Shown here piece by piece: positions 50,001-57,170 of a stretch of 64,000 nt of DNA (position 1 is the stretch's first letter; each line of letters begins with the position of its first letter). Below the pieces are notes generated by a model. It was not told the origin of the DNA. It did no database searches and was given only the letters and a program-made list of their open reading frames with translations. Made by a program: the position numbers and the translations under genes. The DNA is from Candidatus Latescibacterota bacterium (GTDB taxonomy: Bacteria; Latescibacterota; UBA2968): NCBI GenBank assembly GCA_022823725.1, contig JAJEHL010000041.1, positions 124,001 to 188,000 on the forward strand, given 5' to 3'.

Positions 50001-50182
50001 CCTATCGCAATGCGCGGGAACATTCAGATGAGCAGAATACGCGCATTGAACACGATAAGGCGTTGGAGAAGGCGATTATGACGCTGCTTTCGGATGATAC
50101 CGAACTCTACAAGCAATACTCTCAGAATGAAGCGTTTAAGCGTTGGTTGGAGAATAGTGTGTTCGAATTGACCAATCGCTGA
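47003..50182 (+). CDS. hsdR: Type I restriction endonuclease, R subunit
   Basis: 1,059 residues. HsdR translocates DNA and cuts it when the target is unmethylated. The N-terminal nuclease domain has the PD-(D/E)XK residues ending in E235-L-K237 (TFELKN). The superfamily 2 motor has Walker A in H383-SAGSGKS and the D489-E-A-H box, then FAFTATPK, and a second RecA domain with VCADKFQTGYDEPLL and QTLSRLNRAHP. It works with HsdM (31106) and HsdS (36882), which are unusually distant. Array 2 lies immediately upstream, and a strong hairpin follows. Confidence 0.95.
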   Translation: MKSPDTEPTQSQREELDALAALPDEQIDTSDIPESLEGSNSVRGLFQKSASERSKAMDELRGRRPSVTDTSERGLEDRICEVLAGGADKSSAGDVGERPAVYGVGWRYGDREDYDREYCVDLAQLSAFLVATQPKVADALSLGSDNPTRRRFLTRLKGEVGKRGIVDVLRNGVKHGPHDVALFYGAPSPGNRRAVKLYEQNRFSVTRQLSYSNANKRLALDLALFINGLPVATFELKNSLTKQTVADAVEQYKRDRDPKEDLFRIGRCLAHFAVDEHEVMFCTHLRGKSSWFLPFNKGLDDGAGNPVNPNGLKTDYLWQEVLTRQSLTDIIENYALLVESADTKTGRKTQSQIWPRYHQLDVVRKLLADAGENGAGQRYLIQHSAGSGKSNSIAWLAHRLIGLEKDGETVFDSIIVVTDRIILDRQINDTIRQFAQVSATVGHAEKSGDLRRFIGAEKKIIISTVQKFPFILDEIGTDHRGNRFAIIIDEAHSSQGGRTSSAMAQALGDHEDGDDDDTFEDQINRIIEQKRLLTNASYFAFTATPKNKTLELFGTPSSQSDGTTKHLPFHSYAMKQAIEEGFILDVLGNYTPVKSYYHLAKTVADDPEFDTIKAKKKLVQYVETHSHAIRLKAEIMVDHFHEQVLAPRKIGGQARAMVVTGGIQMALTYYHAIRNYLKERNSPHKAIVAFSGETDYGGERVSEASLNGFPSSQIASKIQEDPYRFLVCADKFQTGYDEPLLHVMYVDKVLSGIKAVQTLSRLNRAHPEKRDTFVLDFYNDADGIRDAFADYYRTTILADETDPNKLHDLKADLDGRQVYSDEQVHELVASYLKGDDRGTFDPILDECVAVYRSELDEDGQVEFKGNAKAFVRAYNFLSQVLPYANVAWEKLSIFLNFLVPKLPTPVTEDLSLGIEGAIDMDSYRAEKQATMQIMLSDEDAEIEPVPTGGGGFKPEPEMDRLSNILRAFNDLFGDIPWTNEDRIRKMITEDVPRMVDEDSAYRNAREHSDEQNTRIEHDKALEKAIMTLLSDDTELYKQYSQNEAFKRWLENSVFELTNR

Positions 50183-50203
50183 TTCAAAGATTCCGCGCTA
50201 AAC

Positions 50204-50239
50204 AAAATAGCCCGTCCAAAAGATTGGATGGGCTATTTT
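50204..50239 (+). terminator. Terminator after hsdR
   Basis: AAAATAGCCCGTCC pairs with GGATGGGCTATTTT (one wobble) around an 8-nt loop, ending in T residues. It lies 22 bp after the hsdR stop. The stem core AGCCCGTCC/GGATGGGCT recurs at 31,030 and 52,434. Confidence 0.8.
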
Positions 50240-50258
50240 GTTATTTGCAGTCTTGAAG

Positions 50259-50286
50259 ATGCGGGCAAAGTTGACTATACTAAATG
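50259..50286 (+). promoter_or_regulatory. Repeated promoter-like segment, copy upstream of the AlbA_2/ATPase gene
   Basis: ATGCGGGCAAAGTTGACTATACT lies about 105 bp upstream of the start at 50,392 and matches 33,261-33,289. TATACT (50,276-50,281) could be a -10 box. Confidence 0.4.
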
Positions 50287-50391
50287 GAGTCTTAAATATG
50301 CATTTGCCGAGTGCTTGAGCGAGAGCGGTGTTTCCCGCTTCTATAAGCCCAAGCCAATGCACGGTCACAAAATCATCGCAGGCGATTTCTT

Positions 50392-52269
50392 ATGGCAGAA
50401 CTACGATTCGACATTACGCCATTTTTGGATCAAGACGAAGGTCAGCATTTTGATCGCAAGTCGTTGTATGAAGGGGCTGAGGGTACTAAACGGTCACGTA
50501 ACCGTCGCGCTGTGCGGGATCAGGTTGCGGAATACATCGCTGCCTTCGCTAATGCCGAAGGTGGCGTGCTTATCCTGGGCATAGAGGATGACCGCACCAT
50601 TACAGGACACCAGCTACCACAGGATGCTTTGAACAGTATCTTGAAGACCCCGAGTACGCGCTTGCGGCCCGTACAACCCGATGGTTTTGTTATGCAGGTT
50701 GAAGGGCGCGAAGTGATTGTTTTTGATGTACCGGCTTCAGATGTTCCCGTTCAAGTAATCGGGGATGGCTTCCCGTTGCGAATGGGTGATCAGACCGTGC
50801 AATCCAGCGAGAGCCAAATCAATACGCTCAAGTTTGAAGGTATGGCGGAGAGTTGGGAAAGCCGACGATCATCAATTACTTTGGCTGATTTAGACGAACA
50901 ACTGTTAGAACGCGCGCGACAAGGGGCGGGTTTATCCGCTTTGAGTGATGAAGAGTATTTGCTCAAGCGCAAATTGGCCGACCGTCGTGGCCGAGGGATC
51001 GTGCTTCGAAATGCTGCGGAGTTGCTTTTTGCCCGTTATGGTCCGGACCATCCCAATGCTGGCGTCCGTCTATTTCGCGTCATTGGTACAGAGCGATATA
51101 CCGGACCCGAGCACAATGTCGAAGAACGCCCGCGTTGCGAAGGCAACTTGCCTGAGGTCATATCGGAAATCCGCACTGTTATCAGCAGTCTGCTGCGGCG
51201 CCCGATGCGGCTCGTGGGTAGTCGCTTTCAGGAGTCCACCGAATACCCGGACTTCGCATGGCTGGAGGCGTTGCTAAATGCCGTCGCGCATCGCGATTAC
51301 AGGGTTGAAGGTGCTGGCATAGAGGTCTGGCTATTTGATGACCGCATGGAAGTGGCCAGCCCAGGTGGTCTGGTCGGCAACTTGACCACGGAAGCGTTGC
51401 TCACGCTCAGGCGCGTCCATCATAGTCGCAATCCCCGCATTATCCGGGTGCTCGTAGATCTCGGGCTCGCACGCGATCAGGGCGAGGGTATTCCGCGTAT
51501 GTTCGCAGAGATGGAAGACGCTTTTTTGCCGAGGCCAGATATAGATGCGACCAACCGCAGCGTTACGGTCACACTTCGGAACACGCTTACTCTGAACGCC
51601 AGTGATAGAGAATTTATCTCGGCGCTCGGTGATATTGAGCTTTCTCGCAATGAGTTTCGGGCATTGCTTTACACTTATCGTCATGATCAGATAGACAATG
51701 CCAGACTGCGTGCTTTATCCGGTTTGGATACCTTGAGTGCCAGTTACCTTTTACGCGGTCTCCGTGACCGAGATTTGCTGGCTCTTCATTCTCATGGTCC
51801 TAATAGCTACTATACATTGACTTCTGTTCTGACATCGCAAGTTAGAGAATATAGAGCCAAAGGTGAGGAGAAAGGCCCGGATAGGAGGGAGTTCGCCCCG
51901 GATACAGGTAAGCTAGGCTCAGATGCAGGTAAGCTAGACTCGGATACAGGTAAGCTAGGCTCGGATACAGGTAAGCTAGGCTCGGATACAGATAAGCTTA
52001 CTGATGATATCCAGGCAGCTATTGACCAACTTGGCCAGCGACCGCGTCGGGAAAACCTACGCCCCGTTATTCGCGCAATATGCGATCAAGGGAGATGGGT
52101 AACTGCCGCTACACTTGCCGATTACCTGGGTTTTCACAAAAAAAATCTATTAGGACACCTCGGAGAAATGGTGCAAAGTAAAGAACTCGAGCGACGCTTT
52201 CCGGACAAGCCTAAACATCCTGGTCAGGCTTACCGAGCCGTTGTATCCCAACGCCCTGAAACAAGTTAG
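50392..52269 (+). CDS. Schlafen-AlbA_2 domain plus HATPase-like protein (full-length copy)
   Basis: 625 residues. The N-terminal AlbA_2/Schlafen-type domain is visible in FLDQDEGQHFDRKS, AFANAEGGVLILGIEDD and VIVFDVPASDVPVQ. The middle has the HATPase_c_4-like region with HRDYRVEGAGIEVWLFDDRMEV and SPGGLVGNLT, then GEGIPRMF. COG2865-type proteins of this build are predicted nucleic-acid-binding regulators and occur in defence islands. A heptapeptide repeat region (about 504-536) precedes a short C-terminal winged-helix-like part (LRPVIRAICDQGRWVTAATLADYLGF). The stop codon lies inside the left inverted repeat of the element at 52,266, so the C-terminus may have been truncated by its insertion. 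Confidence 0.8.
   Translation: MAELRFDITPFLDQDEGQHFDRKSLYEGAEGTKRSRNRRAVRDQVAEYIAAFANAEGGVLILGIEDDRTITGHQLPQDALNSILKTPSTRLRPVQPDGFVMQVEGREVIVFDVPASDVPVQVIGDGFPLRMGDQTVQSSESQINTLKFEGMAESWESRRSSITLADLDEQLLERARQGAGLSALSDEEYLLKRKLADRRGRGIVLRNAAELLFARYGPDHPNAGVRLFRVIGTERYTGPEHNVEERPRCEGNLPEVISEIRTVISSLLRRPMRLVGSRFQESTEYPDFAWLEALLNAVAHRDYRVEGAGIEVWLFDDRMEVASPGGLVGNLTTEALLTLRRVHHSRNPRIIRVLVDLGLARDQGEGIPRMFAEMEDAFLPRPDIDATNRSVTVTLRNTLTLNASDREFISALGDIELSRNEFRALLYTYRHDQIDNARLRALSGLDTLSASYLLRGLRDRDLLALHSHGPNSYYTLTSVLTSQVREYRAKGEEKGPDRREFAPDTGKLGSDAGKLDSDTGKLGSDTGKLGSDTDKLTDDIQAAIDQLGQRPRRENLRPVIRAICDQGRWVTAATLADYLGFHKKNLLGHLGEMVQSKELERRFPDKPKHPGQAYRAVVSQRPETS
50777..51816 (+). repeat. 1,040-bp direct repeat, copy 2
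   Basis: Nearly identical, without gaps, to 33,336-34,375. It lies within the intact AlbA_2/ATPase gene. Confidence 0.9.
51901..52000 (+). repeat. 21-bp minisatellite encoding heptapeptides
   Basis: About five 21-bp units of the type GATACAGGTAAGCTAGGCTCG follow in frame and encode DTGKLGS, DAGKLDS, DTGKLGS, DTGKLGS, DTDKLTD. Copy-number changes would keep the frame. Confidence 0.85.
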
Positions 52270-52412
52270 TGGTCTGTCAAAAAAATTTAATAACATTTAT
52301 TGTGTTATCTGATAGACTGGATTGCGGCTAACACCATGCCGCAATGACACCTCTCTGAGGAATGTCGGAGTTCAGTGAATTAAGGCTAGAAACTTATTTG
52401 ACGGACCACTAA
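52266..52412. mobile_element. 147-bp MITE-like element with 16-bp terminal inverted repeats
   Basis: TTAGTGGTCTGTCAAA at the left and TTTGACGGACCACTAA at the right are inverted with one mismatch, enclosing a sequence with ATTGCGGC ... GCCGCAAT that is also found, inverted, at 30,957-30,993. It encodes no protein. Its left end supplies the stop codon (TAG, 52,267) of the AlbA_2/ATPase gene. Confidence 0.7.
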
Positions 52413-52433
52413 CACCATGTAATTCACGAAAAA

Positions 52434-52468
52434 AACAGCCTGTCCTGAAATTGGATGGGCTGTTTTTA
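52434..52468. terminator. Bidirectional terminator right of the island
   Basis: AACAGCCTGTCC pairs with GGATGGGCTGTT (two wobbles) with A/T runs on both sides. It would end the minus-strand operon at 52,490-53,214 and any transcript leaving the island. Confidence 0.7.
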
Positions 52469-52489
52469 TTGGAATATGATGACGTTGGG

Positions 52490-52813
52490 TTACTTTATGA
52501 CGAGTTCTTTGTCCTCTTCTTCCAATGATAAAGTTTCCCCAAAGGGTTCGCGGTCGAGGCGGTCACCCAGGATAACGGTTAGCACGGCACCGCCTACAAA
52601 TGCGGTTATGAATCGCGCACCTGAAAAGAGGGCGATGGCCGCAGCTATGAGGCTGTTGCTGATTACAGCGGTGATTATGAGGTCATCTGTATCAGGTGTT
52701 CTGTGGCGTTTGCGATAGGGTTTATCGAATAGCATGCGGAGGGCACTGCCAGTTGCTGTGCCGATCAGGGCGAAGGCTATGAGCAAAATGATGGAAAATA
52801 GTCGAAAGATCAT
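52490..52813 (-). CDS. Small integral membrane protein, unknown
   Basis: 107 residues with two or three hydrophobic segments (FRLFSIILLIAFALIGTATG, ISNSLIAAAIALFSG, FVGGAVLTVILG) and an acidic tail (ETLSLEEEDKELV). Family not recognised. Its start overlaps the end of the MazG-like gene by 4 bp, so the two form an operon. Confidence 0.7.
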   Translation of the reverse strand: MIFRLFSIILLIAFALIGTATGSALRMLFDKPYRKRHRTPDTDDLIITAVISNSLIAAAIALFSGARFITAFVGGAVLTVILGDRLDREPFGETLSLEEEDKELVIK

Positions 52814-53214
52814 GGGATGTCCTTATCAAACCCGCCTTCACGCGCCTGGCGGGTCATTTCATTTATGAGTTTGGGCGCGGGGTCTTCCCATCCTTCGGGT
52901 TTGAGTATTTTGCCGTCTTCCCGGCGAATGACTTTTCCGTTTACGACTTTTTGCATGTTTGCATTGTGGACGATGTCGAAGAGCGGGTCGAGGTTGATGC
53001 CGTTGCGTACGGCAAAATCGCAGATGTAGTAAATCGCATCGACGAGCGCGTCGGCCTGTTCTGTGACGTTCTGCGCGGCCATTAATTCGTCCATTTCATC
53101 GTTGACCATTTCTCGTATAAATGCGATGCCTTCTGGTGTCATGTTTTGCGGATGCGCTGGCAGATCGTCGTTACAGGCCATTGTGAATTCGCGCACTTGG
53201 GCTGTGTATCCCAT
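52810..53214 (-). CDS. MazG/HisE-like NTP pyrophosphohydrolase
   Basis: 134 residues. Helical protein with the metal-binding EMVNDEMDEL (ExxxExxE-like) and EQADALVDAIYYICD (ExxD-like) pairs of the all-alpha NTP-PPase superfamily, then a conserved NANMQKVVNGKVIRREDGKILKPEGWEDP. The tail resembles phage-type and Cof-type MazG-like proteins. It probably hydrolyses (deoxy)nucleoside triphosphates; the substrate is not known. The first gene of the operon with the membrane protein. Confidence 0.8.
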   Translation of the reverse strand: MGYTAQVREFTMACNDDLPAHPQNMTPEGIAFIREMVNDEMDELMAAQNVTEQADALVDAIYYICDFAVRNGINLDPLFDIVHNANMQKVVNGKVIRREDGKILKPEGWEDPAPKLINEMTRQAREGGFDKDIP

Positions 53215-53413
53215 GCGTACTCCTGGTGAAAGGTAAAATACAAGATGTGAACATTAGAAATTACTAAAGTTCACGATCAAAAACAAATGCAATGGTTCTA
53301 CTGCATAAAGCGTCTATGCATTTTTGGTCTTTGACTTTTGGGCGTTGCGTCTATATTTTTTGGCGCGATATGTTGTTGGTTGGTGAACTATGACGCGAAA
53401 GGATTTAGATTAC

Positions 53414-54640
53414 ATGGCGAGTATTAACGCAAATTATGACAAATTGGCTGCGGGATATTTGTTTCCCGAGATTGCGCGGCGGACACAGGTTTTTCTCGAC
53501 GCCCACCCAGAGGTGTCCGTGATGCGGTTGGGTATTGGCAATACGACCGAGCCGCTGACGAGGCGCGTGATTGCCGGTTTGCACGATGCGGTGGATCAGA
53601 TGGCGAATGTGGAGACGTATCGCGGCTATGCCGATGGCGGAGAGGGTGAGCCTGAGATGCGGGAGGCTCTGGCGAAACGCTATGCAAAGTACGGGGTTGA
53701 TCTCGATGCATCTGAGGTGTTTGTGAGCGATGGAGCCAAGTCGGATTCGGCGAATATTCAGTCGATTTTTGGTATGGATAATGTGATTGCTGTGCAGGAT
53801 CCGGCATATCCGGTATATGTCGATAGCAATGTGATTTCCGGACGGACGGGCGAGGCGGTGAACGATCAGTATGCAGGACTGGTTTATATGCCGTGTAAGG
53901 AAGAGAATGGTTTTATGCCCGAGGTGCCAGATGAAAAGGTGGATTTGATCTATATTTGCAGCCCGAATAATCCGACGGGTGCTGTGGCAACCCGGGCGCA
54001 GCTTCAGGCGTTTGTGGATTATGCGAAGGAATACAAGGCGGTGATTATTTACGATGCGGCTTATGCCGGGTATATCTCCGATGCGGCTTTGCCGCGGAGT
54101 ATTTACGAGGTTGAGGGGGCAAAGTCCTGCGCGATTGAGATCAATAGTTTTTCCAAAGATACCGGGTTTACGGGTGTGCGCCTGGGGTGGACGATTGTGC
54201 CGATGGATCTGGTGGTAGAAGACGCAGAGGCGGGCAAGTTGAATACGCTGTGGGGGAGGCGTCAAAATACGTTTTTTAATGGTGCTTCGAATATTGTGCA
54301 ATTGGGTGCTTTGTCCGTGTTTACCGAAGAAGGCGAGCGAGAATGCCAGGAGATGATTGCGTATTATATGGAGAATGCGCGTATTATTCGGGCGGGCTTG
54401 AGAAATATTGGGCTGACGGTTTTTGGCGGTGTACACGCACCGTATTTGTGGCTCAAGACACCGAACGGTCTGTCGTCGTGGGACTTTTTTGACAAATTGT
54501 TGTCAGAGACCCATGTCGTGGGTACGCCCGGGTCGGGTTTTGGCCCTGCTGGCGAAGGTTATTTTCGTTTGAGTTCGTTTGGCCATCGGGAAGATGTCGA
54601 GCGGGCAGTGGCGAGTATTCAGGCGAATTTGAAGATTTGA
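53414..54640 (+). CDS. dapL: LL-diaminopimelate aminotransferase
   Basis: 408 residues from the ATG at 53414, with AAAGGA upstream; an alternative ATG at 53390 adds eight residues. DapL converts tetrahydrodipicolinate directly to LL-diaminopimelate for lysine and peptidoglycan. Signatures: INANYDKLAAGYLFPEIARR at the N-terminus, GNTTEPLTRRV, YRGYADGGEGE, CSPNNPTGA, and the PLP lysine in INSFSKDTGF followed by GVRLGW. The sulfatase gene starts 8 bp after its stop, so the two are cotranscribed. Confidence 0.95.
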   Translation: MASINANYDKLAAGYLFPEIARRTQVFLDAHPEVSVMRLGIGNTTEPLTRRVIAGLHDAVDQMANVETYRGYADGGEGEPEMREALAKRYAKYGVDLDASEVFVSDGAKSDSANIQSIFGMDNVIAVQDPAYPVYVDSNVISGRTGEAVNDQYAGLVYMPCKEENGFMPEVPDEKVDLIYICSPNNPTGAVATRAQLQAFVDYAKEYKAVIIYDAAYAGYISDAALPRSIYEVEGAKSCAIEINSFSKDTGFTGVRLGWTIVPMDLVVEDAEAGKLNTLWGRRQNTFFNGASNIVQLGALSVFTEEGERECQEMIAYYMENARIIRAGLRNIGLTVFGGVHAPYLWLKTPNGLSSWDFFDKLLSETHVVGTPGSGFGPAGEGYFRLSSFGHREDVERAVASIQANLKI

Positions 54641-54648
54641 GGGAAAGG

Positions 54649-56094
54649 ATGACGCGATCTAATCCGAATATTATTTTTATTTTGGCCGATGATATGGGCT
54701 ATGGGGATCTGGCGTGCCAGAATATAGAGTCTAAAATTCCAACGCCCAATCTGGACCGGTTGGCGTCACAGGGGGTTCGTTTTACCGATGCCCACGCGCC
54801 GTCCAGCGTTTGTACGCCGTCGCGCTATGCGATTCTTACGGGGCGGTATTCGTGGCGAACCCGGTTGCAAGGTGGTGTGTTGTGGCCCTGGGATCCGCCT
54901 TTGATTGAGCCGGGGCGAAGGACGGTGGCGACATTGCTGCGAGATCAGGGGTATCGCACGGCCTGTATTGGGAAGTGGCATTTGGGATGGCACTGGGAGA
55001 CAAAGGATGGACGTGCGGCCTATGAGGGCGCGGAATACGGGGTGCTGGGTAGGGATCAGCGGTATGAATTGGGTAAGAATATCGATTTTAGTAAGCCGGT
55101 CACTGGCGGTCCTGTAGAATGCGGATTTGATTATTATTTTGGCGATGATGTGCCCAATTTTCCGCCCTATACCTGGTTTGAAAACGATCGTTTGTTGGAT
55201 GAGCCAGTTGACGAGAAGCCCGAGGATATGTTTGGGACACCCGGGGCTATGGCGCCGGGGTGGTCTCTCGAAGCTGTGATGCCCGAGTTGACCCAGCGCG
55301 CGGTTCAATATATTGAGGCTGCGGATGAGCAACCGTTTTTTTTATATTTTCCGCTGACTGCTCCGCATACGCCGATTGTGCCAATAGATGAGTTTAAGGG
55401 TATGAGCGAGGCGGGTGAGTACGGAGATTTTGTGTGTGAAGTGGATTGGACTGTGGGCGAGGTGATGGCGGCTCTCGATCGAAAAGGGATTGCCGAGAAT
55501 ACGCTGATTATTTTTACCAGCGATAATGGGCCGGAAAATTTCGCGTATAGACGGATCCAGGAATACGGTCATTACAGTATGGATGGCTTGCGAGGATTGA
55601 AACGCGATGTGTGGGAAGGCGGGCACCGGGTTCCGTTTGTTGCCAGGTGGCCCGGCCAGATTGAGGGGGACAGGGTTTGTGATGAGGTGATTTGTATGTC
55701 CGATTTTATGGCTACGGTGGCGGCGATAACGGGTGTGTCTTTGTCGGAAGATATGGGTGAAGATAGTTATAATATATTGCCCGCACTTTTGGATGAGTCT
55801 TTTGATACACCTATCCGGGAGGCAACTGTGCATCACAGCATTCGAGGGAAGTTCGCCATTCGGAAGGGGCGCTGGGTGTTGATCGATGCACCCAATGGGG
55901 ATGATAATAAAGAACCGGATTGGTTTGTGGAAGAACGCGGGTATGTACCCCACGATCATCCGGGCGAACTTTTTGATCTCGAACGCGATCGGATTGAGCG
56001 ATTTAATTGTTATGGAGAATATCCCGAGGTCGTTGAAGAACTCAAGACTTTGCTCGAAAAGTATAAGCGAGAGGGGCGAAGTGTTTCGCGCTGA
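54649..56094 (+). CDS. Sulfatase (arylsulfatase A-like)
   Basis: 481 residues from the ATG at 54649 (GAGGGAAAGG upstream). NIIFILADDMGYGDL supplies the first metal aspartates, C55-T-P-S-R59 is the classic formylglycine signature in APSSVCTPSRYAILTGRY, GKWHLG carries the conserved lysine and histidine, and TSDNGPE the further metal residues. The CTPSR context and the KRDVWEGGHRVPF segment fit arylsulfatase-type enzymes. No signal peptide is visible, so the substrate would be met in the cytoplasm unless another route exists. It follows dapL at 8 bp. Confidence 0.94.
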   Translation: MTRSNPNIIFILADDMGYGDLACQNIESKIPTPNLDRLASQGVRFTDAHAPSSVCTPSRYAILTGRYSWRTRLQGGVLWPWDPPLIEPGRRTVATLLRDQGYRTACIGKWHLGWHWETKDGRAAYEGAEYGVLGRDQRYELGKNIDFSKPVTGGPVECGFDYYFGDDVPNFPPYTWFENDRLLDEPVDEKPEDMFGTPGAMAPGWSLEAVMPELTQRAVQYIEAADEQPFFLYFPLTAPHTPIVPIDEFKGMSEAGEYGDFVCEVDWTVGEVMAALDRKGIAENTLIIFTSDNGPENFAYRRIQEYGHYSMDGLRGLKRDVWEGGHRVPFVARWPGQIEGDRVCDEVICMSDFMATVAAITGVSLSEDMGEDSYNILPALLDESFDTPIREATVHHSIRGKFAIRKGRWVLIDAPNGDDNKEPDWFVEERGYVPHDHPGELFDLERDRIERFNCYGEYPEVVEELKTLLEKYKREGRSVSR

Positions 56095-56114
56095 GCGGTA
56101 GAGGAATGAATTTT

Positions 56115-57065
56115 ATGAGATGTATTTTTTGCATCCTGCTTGTATTTGCTTGTATTGGTACGGCCAGAGCAGAGGTACAGGTCGCGTTTCGCTTTGAGGC
56201 TGTTTTTGGCGAAATAGGGGGTGGCGATGGGCAGTTTCTCGATCCCGAGGGATTGACTCTGGATACGTCGGGCAATGTGTTTGTAGTGGATACGGGAAAT
56301 GATCGCGTCCAAAAATTATCTCCAACCGGAACTTTTTTGAGGGCAGTGGGGGGACCGGGCTGGGAAGATGGGCAATTTAATAAACCGGGTGGTATTGCCG
56401 CGAGCAAAGGGCTGGAGATTTATGTAGCCGATGGCCGAAATCGCCGCATTCAGGTGTTTAATCTCAATTTGCGTCTTCTCGCGGTGATTGGTGGGGCGGA
56501 TGCAGGTGGTTCTATGGATCTGGGTACGCTCAGTGGTATTGCCGTGTCGGATGCAGATGAGATTTTGGTGGGCGATATCGATGCGGATCAACTGGTGCAG
56601 ATCGATACGTATAGCCGCGTTGATCGCAGTTTTGGCGGGTTTGGGTATGGGGCTGGCAATTTGCGGCGGCCTTTGGGGATCGCAATAGAGGGTCGCGAGG
56701 CGGTTTATGTTTGCGATAGCGAGAATGATAGAATCGCGGTGTTCGACAGATTTGGCAATTTTCAAAAGACAATGGGCGAAGATATTTTGTTGCAGCCTTC
56801 GGCGCTTTGCGTGGGGCCTGAGCGGACGTTGATTGTAGCGGATACAGGCCATCATCGCATTGTGGTTTTTGATCTCGATTCTGGCGGTGTTGTTGGCTCT
56901 TTGGGTGGTCCCGATCCGGGAAGGGGTGCGATGGCGTTCCAATTTCCCCGGGGTGTTGCGCTTGGACGCGCTGGCAGGTTGTTCGTTCTGGATTCGGGCA
57001 ATGGGCGCATTCAGAAGTTGCATATACAAGTTTCAAGGGGGAAGAGTGAGAAGGGTGACGAGTGA
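56115..57065 (+). CDS. Secreted NHL-repeat (beta-propeller) protein
   Basis: 316 residues from the ATG at 56115; the ATG at 56106 lies too close to the GAGG site to be preferred, though it is possible. A signal peptide (MRCIFCILLVFACIGTARA) is followed by about six NHL units: each has a D-x-x-G-N-V-F-V-x-D-T-x-N-D-R-V-Q-K-like core (DTSGNVFVVDTGNDRVQK, EIYVADGRNRRIQVF, LIVADTGHHRIVVF, LFVLDSGNGRIQKL). It would form a periplasmic or surface propeller that binds a partner. It opens the envelope cluster with the barrel and Omp85 genes that follow. Confidence 0.85.
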   Translation: MRCIFCILLVFACIGTARAEVQVAFRFEAVFGEIGGGDGQFLDPEGLTLDTSGNVFVVDTGNDRVQKLSPTGTFLRAVGGPGWEDGQFNKPGGIAASKGLEIYVADGRNRRIQVFNLNLRLLAVIGGADAGGSMDLGTLSGIAVSDADEILVGDIDADQLVQIDTYSRVDRSFGGFGYGAGNLRRPLGIAIEGREAVYVCDSENDRIAVFDRFGNFQKTMGEDILLQPSALCVGPERTLIVADTGHHRIVVFDLDSGGVVGSLGGPDPGRGAMAFQFPRGVALGRAGRLFVLDSGNGRIQKLHIQVSRGKSEKGDE

Positions 57066-57170
57066 AGTGCAAAGGATGAAGTGAGGAAAGGCCGGGATGT
57101 TCCGCGGGGGCGGGATGTCCTATTTTTTTTTAGTCGCGAGGGGTAAAAGGTGAGACGCGAGACGCGAGAG

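Noticed and set aside
50228-50584. Plus-strand frame before the AlbA_2/ATPase gene
   Set aside because: It begins in the hsdR terminator and overlaps the true gene in another frame; its sequence shows no domain.
31106-52412. Prophage or integrative element with integrase
   Set aside because: No integrase, terminase, capsid or tRNA attachment site is seen at either border; only palindromic repeats frame the island.
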